Assembly: GCA_964561035.1 (NCBI GenBank)
Contig: CAZLNR010000010.1
Span: 1-28,891 of the forward strand
Source of the DNA: XYD2-FULL-39-9 sp964561035
GTDB taxonomy: Bacteria > Patescibacteriota > Patescibacteriia > Magasanikbacterales > GWA2-37-8
Reading direction: 5' to 3'
DNA: 28,891 bases
The notes beneath the pieces were generated by a model, which had not been told where the DNA came from, did not search any database, and saw nothing but the letters and a program-made list of their open reading frames with translations. Made by a program: the position numbers and the translations under genes. This document shows, piece after piece, positions 22,857-28,851 of this stretch. Within the stretch, counting starts at the first letter, position 1, and every line of letters starts with the position of its first letter.

Positions 22857-23432
22857 TTATATACTATATGTAAATAAACTCAAAATCGCAAAAGCAATGG
22901 CTAGATAAAACGTACCTTGCGATACTGGATGCAACAGCTCAACATTAAACAAAATAGAAATAAGTAAAATCACCACGCCAAGCACCTGCAAATTCATTTT
23001 TATCTTACCCCAAATATTTGCCTGCATATTACGGTCTCCATTCGTTCTTTTAAAAATTGCTGCCGCAATAATAATGGCTTCTAAGATAATAATGGTCCAA
23101 GCAGCGTATGGATCAATGTATTTCAAAACTAATATATATACCACGGTTGAAATTAAAATTTTATCCGCCAAAGGATCAAACATTTTTCCAAATGACGTAA
23201 CTTGATTTCTGGTTCGAGCCATTGCCCCATCAAGCGCGTCCGTAAACGAAGTAAGCAAAAACAACACGCCGCCGCCAACATACCTTTCCTGCCAAAGCAG
23301 CCAGATGACAAACGGGGTGAGCACTAAACGAGATGCGGTTAAATAATTTGGCCGCATCCAAGCAGGGAAAATCGGCAAAAAAACTTTTGCTAAAAAACGA
23401 TCAGTTATCGTAACTTTAATTTCTTCCGGCAT
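22857..23432 (-). CDS. pgsA: CDP-alcohol phosphatidyltransferase (PgsA-like)
   Basis: A 191-residue integral membrane enzyme with about five or six membrane segments. The catalytic motif D-x2-DG-x2-AR-x8-G-x3-D-x3-D is complete: D65, D68, G69, A72, R73, G82, D86, D90 in TDALDGAMARTRNQVTSFGK and the following FDPLAD. The family transfers a phosphatidyl group from CDP-diacylglycerol; the best guess is phosphatidylglycerophosphate synthase, but other alcohol acceptors are possible from sequence alone. It lies between the DUF1905 and DoxX genes. Confidence 0.9.
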   Translation of the reverse strand: MPEEIKVTITDRFLAKVFLPIFPAWMRPNYLTASRLVLTPFVIWLLWQERYVGGGVLFLLTSFTDALDGAMARTRNQVTSFGKMFDPLADKILISTVVYILVLKYIDPYAAWTIIILEAIIIAAAIFKRTNGDRNMQANIWGKIKMNLQVLGVVILLISILFNVELLHPVSQGTFYLAIAFAILSLFTYSI

Positions 23433-23443
23433 ATATACCCGCC

Positions 23444-23746
23444 TTATGGCGTAATTTTAATAATTAACTTAATTGTTTCGTTATTAAAAATATTTTCTTT
23501 TTTGCGCACTGCGGCTTTGAGCGGCAACAAATATACGCCAGATTTTTTATCGGGGAAAATAGATGTATTCCAGGTTGTTTTACCTACAGTTACCCGCACA
23601 GGCAAAGAACCCCAGCCTCGTTTTTTTTCATCAAAATCTTTTTTAATATTGGCGGATTCTTTTTTTGGAACTGAAACAAAATGCCACCCTGCCAAACCGG
23701 GATACAGCCAAACACGAGCTTTAATTGTATATAGATTATTTGCCAT
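23444..23746 (-). CDS. DUF1905 domain protein
   Basis: A 100-residue soluble protein. ARVWLYPGLAGWHFVSVPKKES, then RGWGSLPVRVTVGKTTWNTSIFPDKKSGVYLLPLKAAVRK matches DUF1905 (PF08922), a small beta-barrel domain of unknown function, often standing alone or before a YdeI-like domain. Full length for the single-domain form. It starts four bases after the Nudix stop, suggesting cotranscription. Confidence 0.88.
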   Translation of the reverse strand: MANNLYTIKARVWLYPGLAGWHFVSVPKKESANIKKDFDEKKRGWGSLPVRVTVGKTTWNTSIFPDKKSGVYLLPLKAAVRKKENIFNNETIKLIIKITP

Positions 23747-23749
23747 AAT

Positions 23750-24220
23750 TTACCACGACAATAATTCTAACGCTTGCAGCGCATGAAATTTAACTTTTTC
23801 TGAAATGCCGCAATCATCTTTTTCCAAATCTTCCTTGGTAAACCAGCGGCAGTCTTCTGATACTTCCGTTTCTGACAACACTAATTGATCTGTGGTGGAT
23901 GTACCAAAATACACAAACACAATATGTGTGTGCTGATCATTCACAGGATGACGCAACAAATATTGCGGGGGAATAAGGGATATATCAATTTCATCAGAAA
24001 AATGAGGTGTCTTTGCCGGATCTCTATACAGAACTACATCTAAACCAACCTCTTCTTTTGCTTCTCGTACTGCAGTTTCGGTTGGGTCTTCATCTAATTC
24101 AATATGACCGCCCACACTGAGCCATATCTTAAACTTATCATGCTTTCGTAACAATACTTTATTCTTAAATACAACAAACACCTCTGAACAAAAATCAATC
24201 TTGTCATGAATGTGCGGCAT
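23750..24220 (-). CDS. Nudix hydrolase
   Basis: A 156-residue enzyme with an intact Nudix box GHIELDEDPTETAVREAKEEVGL starting at G38, fitting GX5EX7REUXEEXGU; the glutamates bind the metal ions for hydrolysis of a nucleoside diphosphate linked to another group. The upstream WLSVGGH and later HIVFVYFGT are typical. The substrate cannot be predicted. It lies between mscL and the DUF1905 gene on the same strand. Confidence 0.92.
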   Translation of the reverse strand: MPHIHDKIDFCSEVFVVFKNKVLLRKHDKFKIWLSVGGHIELDEDPTETAVREAKEEVGLDVVLYRDPAKTPHFSDEIDISLIPPQYLLRHPVNDQHTHIVFVYFGTSTTDQLVLSETEVSEDCRWFTKEDLEKDDCGISEKVKFHALQALELLSW

Positions 24221-24225
24221 AATAA

Positions 24226-24624
24226 TTATTTTTTTAACAAGTCTCTAATTTCTGTAAGCAACGCTACATCCGGGGCTGGCACAGCAGGCGCCGCCAGTTT
24301 TTCCGCCTCTTTTTTCTGTAATTTATTTAACACTTTTATCATCATAAATACCGCAAACGCGATAATCAAAAATTCCAGCACGGTTTGAAGAAAGTTACCA
24401 TACGCAAATGTGGCGGCTGGCGTGCCATCGGCAGCGCGAGATAAAACCACTTTCAAATCCTTAAAATTTATACCGCCTATTAATAATCCAATGGGCGGCA
24501 TAATAATATCGTTTACCACTGACGTAACAATTTTGCCAAACGCCCCGCCAATAACCACGCCAACGGCCAAATCTATCACATTGCCTTTCATGGCAAATGA
24601 TTTAAATTCTTGTAATAACGACAT
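24226..24624 (-). CDS. mscL: large-conductance mechanosensitive channel
   Basis: A 132-residue pentameric channel that opens under membrane tension and releases solutes during osmotic downshock. MSLLQEFKSFAMKGNVIDLAVGVVIGGAFGKIV is the amphipathic N-helix plus TM1 with the gate residues; the loop is FKDLKVVLSRAADGTPAATFAYG; TM2 is LEFLIIAFAVFMMIKVLN; the C-terminal bundle follows an Ala/Pro-rich linker. Length and order are standard. Confidence 0.97.
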   Translation of the reverse strand: MSLLQEFKSFAMKGNVIDLAVGVVIGGAFGKIVTSVVNDIIMPPIGLLIGGINFKDLKVVLSRAADGTPAATFAYGNFLQTVLEFLIIAFAVFMMIKVLNKLQKKEAEKLAAPAVPAPDVALLTEIRDLLKK

Positions 24625-24634
24625 ACAGATAAAA

Positions 24635-25075
24635 TTATTTTAACTTGAGATAAAACCCTTCGCTGCCATAGAGCGTATAGGTGCCATCCCCTTTATCTTG
24701 CGCGTACACTTCGACTTCTTTACCGATAAAGTTTTGCAAATCCCCAAACCCCTCCACGCCTTGAACTGAACCAACTGTTTCTCTGCTCCACCCCATAATT
24801 GTCGTAATATGCTTACCGCCTACCACCGCATAGCATTCACCATCAGCAAAACAACCAGTATTTACTTCTTCTAATAACCCGGTAAAATTAGCAGCTTTTA
24901 ATTTGCCGGGTGTTGTATTTTCTGTTTGCTCTGGAGCTCCCACGCGACGACCGCCAGCGCTATCTGTTTCACTTACGCCATTTTCTGTATTTTCAGATGG
25001 CCGCTCACGCGTAGCAATATACACGCCTCCGCTAACTAACACTACCACCACAAATGCTATCAAAAAAATTTTCAT
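24635..25075 (-). CDS. exported hypothetical protein
   Basis: A 146-residue protein with an N-terminal membrane anchor (IFLIAFVVVVLVSGGVYIAT, residues 3-22), a polar Glu/Thr/Ser-rich linker (about 25-58), and a small C-terminal domain (about 60-146) with two cysteines (NTGCFADGECYAVVGG) that may form a disulfide outside the cell. Beta-strand-like periodicity in the last 50 residues suggests a compact beta fold. No known family is recognised. It lies between the LRR lipoprotein and mscL, and a role at the envelope is the most that can be said. Confidence 0.65.
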   Translation of the reverse strand: MKIFLIAFVVVVLVSGGVYIATRERPSENTENGVSETDSAGGRRVGAPEQTENTTPGKLKAANFTGLLEEVNTGCFADGECYAVVGGKHITTIMGWSRETVGSVQGVEGFGDLQNFIGKEVEVYAQDKGDGTYTLYGSEGFYLKLK

Positions 25076-25089
25076 AGATAATATATAGA

Positions 25090-25560
25090 TTATTTAATAA
25101 TAACTGTTTGCGCCGGCAAAGCGGCTTTAATAATTTTAAGATCTGCTTCAGAATATGCATTGCCTGAAATATTAAGCGTTTTTAGATTTTTTAAATTCCC
25201 TAATTCATATGGCAGGCCAGTTAACTGATTATTTGAAATATCTAAAACCTCCAGAGATTGCAACTGTCCAATTTCGGCCGGAAGACCAGTCATTTTATTA
25301 TTACTAATATTAAGTGATTTTAATTTTTGCAAATGCCTAATTTCAGCAGGTAATGAACCGCCGAGCTTGTTTTGAGACAAGTTTAATTCTTCTAAATCTG
25401 TTTGGCTAAAAATTGATTCAGGTACTTTTGCCATGTTTTGACCACTTAAATCAAGCGTAGCGCCCTGATTTGGCACATTTACCGAAACAGCTCCGCAGCC
25501 GCTTAAAAACAGACAGCCTGCCAAAAGCAGAAAAGCGGCGTATTTTTTTGTTTTTATCAT
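25090..25560 (-). CDS. leucine-rich-repeat lipoprotein
   Basis: From the ATG at 25560 (MIKTKKYAAFLLLAGC) the protein has 156 residues; an in-frame TTG at 25572 would add four. The lipobox LFLSGC places the lipidated Cys at residue 22, so it is probably anchored outside the membrane. About five leucine-rich repeats follow, with the LxxLxLxxNxLxxLP pattern, for example LEELNLSQNKLGGSLP, LKSLNISNNKMTGLP and LEVLDISNNQLTGLP. LRR domains usually bind proteins; attachment to a host or neighbour is an attractive but untested idea for CPR cells. Confidence 0.88.
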   Translation of the reverse strand: MIKTKKYAAFLLLAGCLFLSGCGAVSVNVPNQGATLDLSGQNMAKVPESIFSQTDLEELNLSQNKLGGSLPAEIRHLQKLKSLNISNNKMTGLPAEIGQLQSLEVLDISNNQLTGLPYELGNLKNLKTLNISGNAYSEADLKIIKAALPAQTVIIK

Positions 25561-25599
25561 AAAATAAGGCAAAATTTAGCACAAAATCTATACATATAT

Positions 25600-25629
25600 A
25601 GTATACCAAACTGAAAAAAATAACAACAA
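25600..25629 (-). promoter_or_regulatory. promoter of the LRR-lipoprotein run
   Basis: Minus strand TTGTTG (25629-25624), 18-base spacer, TATACT (25605-25600), about 40 bases before the ATG at 25560. It would serve the minus-strand run down to DoxX. Confidence 0.45.
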
Positions 25630-25731
25630 AAAACTAGAGCCTGTCCAAGCTTTTTATATTATATATTAATTGCTCTGCGGATACGTAAATAACAAAACAT
25701 GCAAAGAATATTGTGCGCTCACTGAGATGGA

Positions 25732-26217
25732 TTAAATTAAATCTTTATCGCTTACCAGGCTAATTATATGTTTCTGTTTAGATCGATTAAGTACTACTAC
25801 CGCTTTGCTGAATTTTGTTTTGGTTGGCGCTAACTTTTTTTTAGTTTCCGCGATACTGCTGCCAGTAGTAAAAACATCGTCTATAATACATGTGTGATCT
25901 TTTTGGCCAGGCATATATCCATCGACGCTTTTCCTGGTGCCATGTTTTTTTATTTTATCTCGCACCAGCACTAAAGGCAATTTTAATTTATACGCTACTA
26001 AAGAAGCCAGCGTTACACCTCCATACCCTGAACCAGCAATACATGTCGCATTTTTTGGCACAACTTTTACTAATTCTTCGGCAAAAATATACAACAAGCC
26101 AGGATCACCCAATGCTTCTTTTATATCGCAATAATAAGGGGTCTTAAGCCCGCTTCTCAAAGTAAAGTCTCCAAATTTCAAAACATTTTTTTTCTTCAGT
26201 ATTTTCACCAAATTCAT
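25732..26217 (-). CDS. pyrE: orotate phosphoribosyltransferase
   Basis: A 161-residue enzyme that makes orotidine 5'-phosphate from orotate and PRPP. The PRPP-binding loop appears as CIIDDVFTTGSS, the N-terminal KFGDFTLRSGLKTPYYCDIKEAL is typical of PyrE, and the IAGSGYGGVTLASLVA and LVLVRDKIKKHGTRK segments match the family. It is somewhat shorter than the 180-210-residue norm. pyrF and other pyrimidine genes are not adjacent; pyrH is at 17350. A strong palindromic operator lies over its promoter. Confidence 0.9.
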   Translation of the reverse strand: MNLVKILKKKNVLKFGDFTLRSGLKTPYYCDIKEALGDPGLLYIFAEELVKVVPKNATCIAGSGYGGVTLASLVAYKLKLPLVLVRDKIKKHGTRKSVDGYMPGQKDHTCIIDDVFTTGSSIAETKKKLAPTKTKFSKAVVVLNRSKQKHIISLVSDKDLI

Positions 26218-26224
26218 AACGAAA

Positions 26225-26256
26225 AGTATTGTTTATATTATAACATAAACAATACT
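26225..26256 (-). promoter_or_regulatory. palindromic operator over the pyrE -10 box
   Basis: AGTATTGTTTAT (26225-26236), the 8-base centre ATTATAAC, and ATAAACAATACT (26245-26256): a perfect 12-bp hyphenated palindrome. The TATAAT of the minus-strand promoter (26242-26237) lies in the centre, and the -35 side is weak. A nearly identical 24-base core lies upstream of the exported-protein gene at 27678. Confidence 0.7.
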
Positions 26257-26377
26257 GTGTTAATAACACACCCTGCAAATATGCCCCAGAGAATAAAAAC
26301 TGGCTAAATTAAGACGTGTGTTTTTTTTCTTTGTATATGGTGATGTATCACTGATGAAAACGGCATTAGTATGATAA

Positions 26378-26405
26378 TTGTATTTTTAATATAATCCTGT
26401 ATAAT
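26378..26405 (+). promoter_or_regulatory. promoter of yjdM
   Basis: Plus strand TTGTAT (26378-26383), 16-base spacer, TATAAT (26400-26405), about 30 bases before the ATG at 26436. The rest of the gap 26257-26377 shows nothing else I can name. Confidence 0.6.
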
Positions 26406-26435
26406 GCTAATGTGTATTAATTATACAACAGTCAT

Positions 26436-26798
26436 ATGATAGAAGAAAGAGAAAAACCATGCCCAAAATGCAAATCTGTAAACACATACATTCTCCACAC
26501 AACCGTATATTCATGCCCAGAATGTGGAAATGAGTGGGATAGCGCAAAAATAACTGAAGATGAAAATCAATCGGATGAATTAATAGTTAAAGACATGAAT
26601 GGAAATATCCTTCAAAATGGGGATACTGTTCTTTTTATGAAAGATATGCCCGTTAAAGGATCGCCAAAACCTATAAAAACTGGCACCAAAATAAAAAATA
26701 TTCGCCTTACTAACGGCGACCATAATATCAGCTGCAACATCCCAGGATTTGGAGCAATGGAGATTAAATCTGAATTGGTCAAAAAAGTTAATTTATAA
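26436..26798 (+). CDS. yjdM: YjdM/PhnA zinc-ribbon protein
   Basis: A 120-residue protein with an N-terminal zinc ribbon (C9, C12, C27, C30: CPKC...CPEC) and the C-terminal PhnA domain, which has VKDMNGNILQNGDTVLFMKDMPVKG, GTKIKNIRLTNGDHNISCNIPGFGAMEIKSELVKK. The family was first linked to the phosphonate operon, but the single-gene form has no proven enzyme activity. The gene is free-standing, with its own promoter and strong terminator. Confidence 0.93.
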   Translation: MIEEREKPCPKCKSVNTYILHTTVYSCPECGNEWDSAKITEDENQSDELIVKDMNGNILQNGDTVLFMKDMPVKGSPKPIKTGTKIKNIRLTNGDHNISCNIPGFGAMEIKSELVKKVNL

Positions 26799-26815
26799 AT
26801 CGTATCAGTATAAAT

Positions 26816-26854
26816 AATTTAAAAAACATCGCTTATTGCGATGTTTTTTAAATT
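26816..26854. terminator. terminator after yjdM
   Basis: A perfect 17-bp stem of AATTTAAAAAACATCGC with its complement around the loop TTATT, with A/T-rich flanks on both sides giving a T-run in either direction. Confidence 0.92.
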
Positions 26855-26893
26855 ACATAAACTTATCATCAAATATAACTTGGCAGAAGGAGA

Positions 26894-26919
26894 ACCCCCT
26901 TCGGGGTGTAAATTTTTTT
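26894..26919 (+). terminator. second terminator-like hairpin with CCCCTTCGGGG
   Basis: ACCCC (26894-26898), loop CTTC, GGGGT (26903-26907), then a short spacer and a run of T. The internal 11-mer CCCCTTCGGGG also occurs inside the 22-base insertion at 28826-28836. Confidence 0.5.
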
Positions 26920-26985
26920 TCCCTATCTTGTTTGATCGTGTGGAAAGCCTGGGACGATGTTGGAACGTATTTGACTTACAACAAG

Positions 26986-27678
26986 CTATTTAACTTTGAA
27001 ATTTCTAAAGTGTGAATAGCATGTTGAAACACCCTTTCCGCTAGTATAATACGGTTTAGTTACCTGAAGATTTATTTGATTTGTATTACTACTGTTCATC
27101 AAAGCCGTAAAATCGGCCCCAGAGATTAGATTATTTACAGTTCCCGAATCACCAGCATTGTATGATTCAACACCTTTTTTATCGGTCGTTATACAGCCTA
27201 AACTTATCCAGCCCCTCCCCTCAAAAGAATTCCCATTGTCTGGGGCAAGATATTGATCAAATACTTTAGTACTACTTGTGATATTGAAATACACCACGTC
27301 TACCTTGGGGGCAGTTGCTTCATCACAACCTTCGCCACAATCAGGCACTCCTTTAGACACTTGTGCATATCCCTTCAAAACAATAGTACCAAAATAAGAA
27401 CTCTTCCCCATTTGAAATGGCAGCCTGTCATCAGGTATTATTTCTGTTGCGGGTTGAGTATCAGTTGTTGGTTGCGGATTTGAAACACTCGAACTAATTT
27501 CAGACAATTTTTGTGAAAAATTATTTATTTGACCTTTTAAATCATTATATTGCTGTTGCACTTCAGATCTAAACTGGTTTTCACTTTGTTTTTGCGTTAT
27601 TACTGCGTAAGATACTGCTCCAATAGAAATTAGCACACTACAAACTCCTACTATCCAAACTATTTTATTTTGCTCCAT
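26986..27678 (-). CDS. membrane-anchored exported protein with coiled-coil stalk
   Basis: A 230-residue protein with an N-terminal membrane anchor (residues 7-27: VWIVGVCSVLISIGAVSYAVI), a coiled-coil-like stretch (about 30-66: ENQFRSEVQQQYNDLKGQIN), a Pro/Thr-rich linker (about 68-82), and a C-terminal globular part (about 88-230) with four cysteines: two in PDCGEGCDE, and others in SLGCITTD and STCYSHF, likely as extracellular disulfides. The family is not recognised. The gene starts at ATG 27678 and has a near-copy of the pyrE operator in its promoter, so its expression may respond to the same signal. Confidence 0.72.
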   Translation of the reverse strand: MEQNKIVWIVGVCSVLISIGAVSYAVITQKQSENQFRSEVQQQYNDLKGQINNFSQKLSEISSSVSNPQPTTDTQPATEIIPDDRLPFQMGKSSYFGTIVLKGYAQVSKGVPDCGEGCDEATAPKVDVVYFNITSSTKVFDQYLAPDNGNSFEGRGWISLGCITTDKKGVESYNAGDSGTVNNLISGADFTALMNSSNTNQINLQVTKPYYTSGKGVSTCYSHFRNFKVK

Positions 27679-27706
27679 ATTTTAAAAAAATCAGGAAGAG
27701 TAAATT

Positions 27707-27730
27707 TTGTTTATATTATAACACAAACAA
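27707..27730 (-). promoter_or_regulatory. near-copy of the pyrE operator before the exported-protein gene
   Basis: TTGTTTAT (27707-27714), the same 8-base centre ATTATAAC, then ACAAACAA (27723-27730). It matches the pyrE operator core at 23 of 24 positions, with the TATAAT again in the centre. Confidence 0.65.
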
Positions 27731-27775
27731 CGCCCAACAACTTACACAGCAAAATAAAATCCACTATCAAATTAG

Positions 27776-28387
27776 TTAAGCCAAAATCTTCTGCACCCTT
27801 CCCAAACTGCCGATCTCAGCAAAATGCACATTACTAGCGTCCATTTTCCATACATATTCGCTCACACTCTCAGGAAGAGAGATGCCTGTCCCATTGTAAC
27901 TTAAAGTAATGTGAGGTAGATATAAATCCCTTACCAAAGGATGTCCAAAATGCTCCACGTTATATTGCTGATCCGGAGTAAGAGAAAGCTTTTCTTCCAA
28001 AGCACGGGCAAGAGTTTCTTTATTGAGAAATTCAGCCATTTCAAGCGCTGCGGTGTGGGCTGATTGTATTTGACTATTTTTTTCTATATTCCAAAATAAA
28101 AATTTACCTCCAAAAATTTGAATATCTTTGAGAGTGAACGCAGCGCCTTTTAAATCTTGTAACTGCTCTAAAATTTTTTGCATCTTTTCATGAGGCAAAT
28201 CCTTCACGTTAGCATGAAACAAAGTTATGTGCGGAGATATGGTTTTAAATTCTGCGTCGGGCGTTAATTTTCCTGCTAACTCCATTGATTTTGTACTGGT
28301 ATTTATATCGGGCTTTATCACAAAACCATAGCTTCCCGTATAAACATCTCTGACCTCTGGATTCTTAGGAGTTTCTCGAAAAATCAT
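27776..28387 (-). CDS. 2H phosphoesterase (2'-5' RNA ligase / cyclic phosphodiesterase-like)
   Basis: A 203-residue protein with the two HxT/S motifs of the 2H superfamily: PHITLFHA at H53-T55 and PHITLSYNG at H159-T161. The two His/Thr pairs form the active site. The fold is a duplicated alpha/beta with an insertion containing the HTAALEMAEFLNK helix. Relatives cleave 2',3'-cyclic phosphates or 2'-5' linkages in RNA or small nucleotides; substrate cannot be assigned here. An AAGGAGG lies 25 bases upstream of the ATG, too far to serve. It is directly downstream of tRNA-Ser. Confidence 0.85.
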   Translation of the reverse strand: MIFRETPKNPEVRDVYTGSYGFVIKPDINTSTKSMELAGKLTPDAEFKTISPHITLFHANVKDLPHEKMQKILEQLQDLKGAAFTLKDIQIFGGKFLFWNIEKNSQIQSAHTAALEMAEFLNKETLARALEEKLSLTPDQQYNVEHFGHPLVRDLYLPHITLSYNGTGISLPESVSEYVWKMDASNVHFAEIGSLGRVQKILA

Positions 28388-28452
28388 ATATTGTTATGAA
28401 AATTTAAACCAACCTCCTTAAAACAAAAAATTCTCATCCCTATTTTATAGTG

Positions 28453-28538
28453 CGGAAGGAGAGGGATTCGAACCCTCGAAACCTTTCGGTTTACACGCTT
28501 TCCAAGCGTGCGCACTAGACCAACTATGCGATCCTTCC
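28453..28538 (-). tRNA. tRNA-Ser (GGA anticodon)
   Basis: Minus strand: acceptor GGAAGGA/TCCTTCC, D-arm TAGTTGGTCTAGTGC, anticodon stem CACGC/GCGTG with loop TTGGAAA giving GGA, a class II variable arm AAACC-GAAA-GGTTT, and T-arm GAGGGTTCGAATCCCTC. The discriminator is G. Its first 15 bases also encode the end of the GIY-YIG gene, so the two genes overlap by 15 bases. Confidence 0.97.
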
Positions 28539-28542
28539 AATT
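28513..28542. repeat. tRNA-Ser 5' direct repeat, intact copy
   Basis: 30 bases comprising four bases before the tRNA plus acceptor 5' strand and D-arm. The same 30 bases occur at 28804-28855, split 11 + 19 by a 22-base insertion. The offset between copies is 313 bases on the uninterrupted side. Confidence 0.9.
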
Positions 28543-28787
28543 ATGCTATTTTTAATTTTTAAATATTCTTGATATCCTTTCGGTGATTTAAAATACATTT
28601 CTCTCTTTACCGCCTCAGATCTTGTTTTAAACTTTTCTGAATATACTACATTCCAAGGACGAAATAACTTTGTATATTTACTCTGGCCGCTATTATGCTT
28701 TTTAATCCTTTCATCTATATTCATAGTTGAACCTATATACCAGTGTTTCCCGTCAACACTCTGTAATATATAAGTAAAATATTCCAT
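28524..28787 (-). CDS. GIY-YIG nuclease-domain protein, C-terminus encoded by tRNA-Ser
   Basis: An 87-residue single-domain GIY-YIG protein. The motif is visible in MEYFTYILQSVDGKHWYIGS (YIL...YIG), followed by RIKKHNSGQSKYTKLFRPWNVVYSEKF and the EA-KRE helix containing the conserved Arg and Glu (SEAVKREMYFKS). Such small proteins are grouped with UPF0213/UvrC N-terminal-like nucleases and cleave DNA in homing or mobile contexts. The ATG at 28787 follows the partial tRNA-Ser repeat. The last codons I-G-R-I-A and the stop TAG are read from the tRNA-Ser 5' end, so the gene and the tRNA overlap by 15 bases. Confidence 0.88.
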   Translation of the reverse strand: MEYFTYILQSVDGKHWYIGSTMNIDERIKKHNSGQSKYTKLFRPWNVVYSEKFKTRSEAVKREMYFKSPKGYQEYLKIKNSIIGRIA

Positions 28788-28803
28788 ACCACAACAAACT
28801 TCT

Positions 28804-28851
28804 CACTAGACCAATCCCGAAGGGACCCCTTCGGGGCTATGCGATCCTTCC
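28804..28851 (-). pseudogene. 5' fragment of tRNA-Ser interrupted by an insertion
   Basis: Minus strand: GGAAGGATCGCATAG is identical to the 5' end of tRNA-Ser(GGA); it is followed by the 22-base insertion, then TTGGTCTAGTG, which continues the D-arm, and stops. The anticodon, variable and T arms are absent. It is not a functional tRNA. Confidence 0.85.
28815..28836. repeat. 22-base double-hairpin insertion in the tRNA-Ser fragment
   Basis: Two adjacent mini-hairpins, TCCC-GAA-GGGA and CCCC-TTC-GGGG. The two arms are also complementary to each other, so one longer hairpin can form. The intact tRNA-Ser copy lacks these bases, so the insertion boundary can be placed exactly; no target duplication is visible. 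The 11-mer CCCCTTCGGGG recurs at 26896-26906. Confidence 0.85.

Noticed and set aside
26857..26985. Possible small gene or RNA between the yjdM terminator and the exported-protein gene
   Set aside because: Apart from the terminator-like hairpin there is no ORF of useful length and no recognised RNA structure.
28815..28836. The 22-base insert as a transcription terminator
   Set aside because: There is no T-run on either side, and it splits a tRNA copy, so an inserted palindrome fits better.
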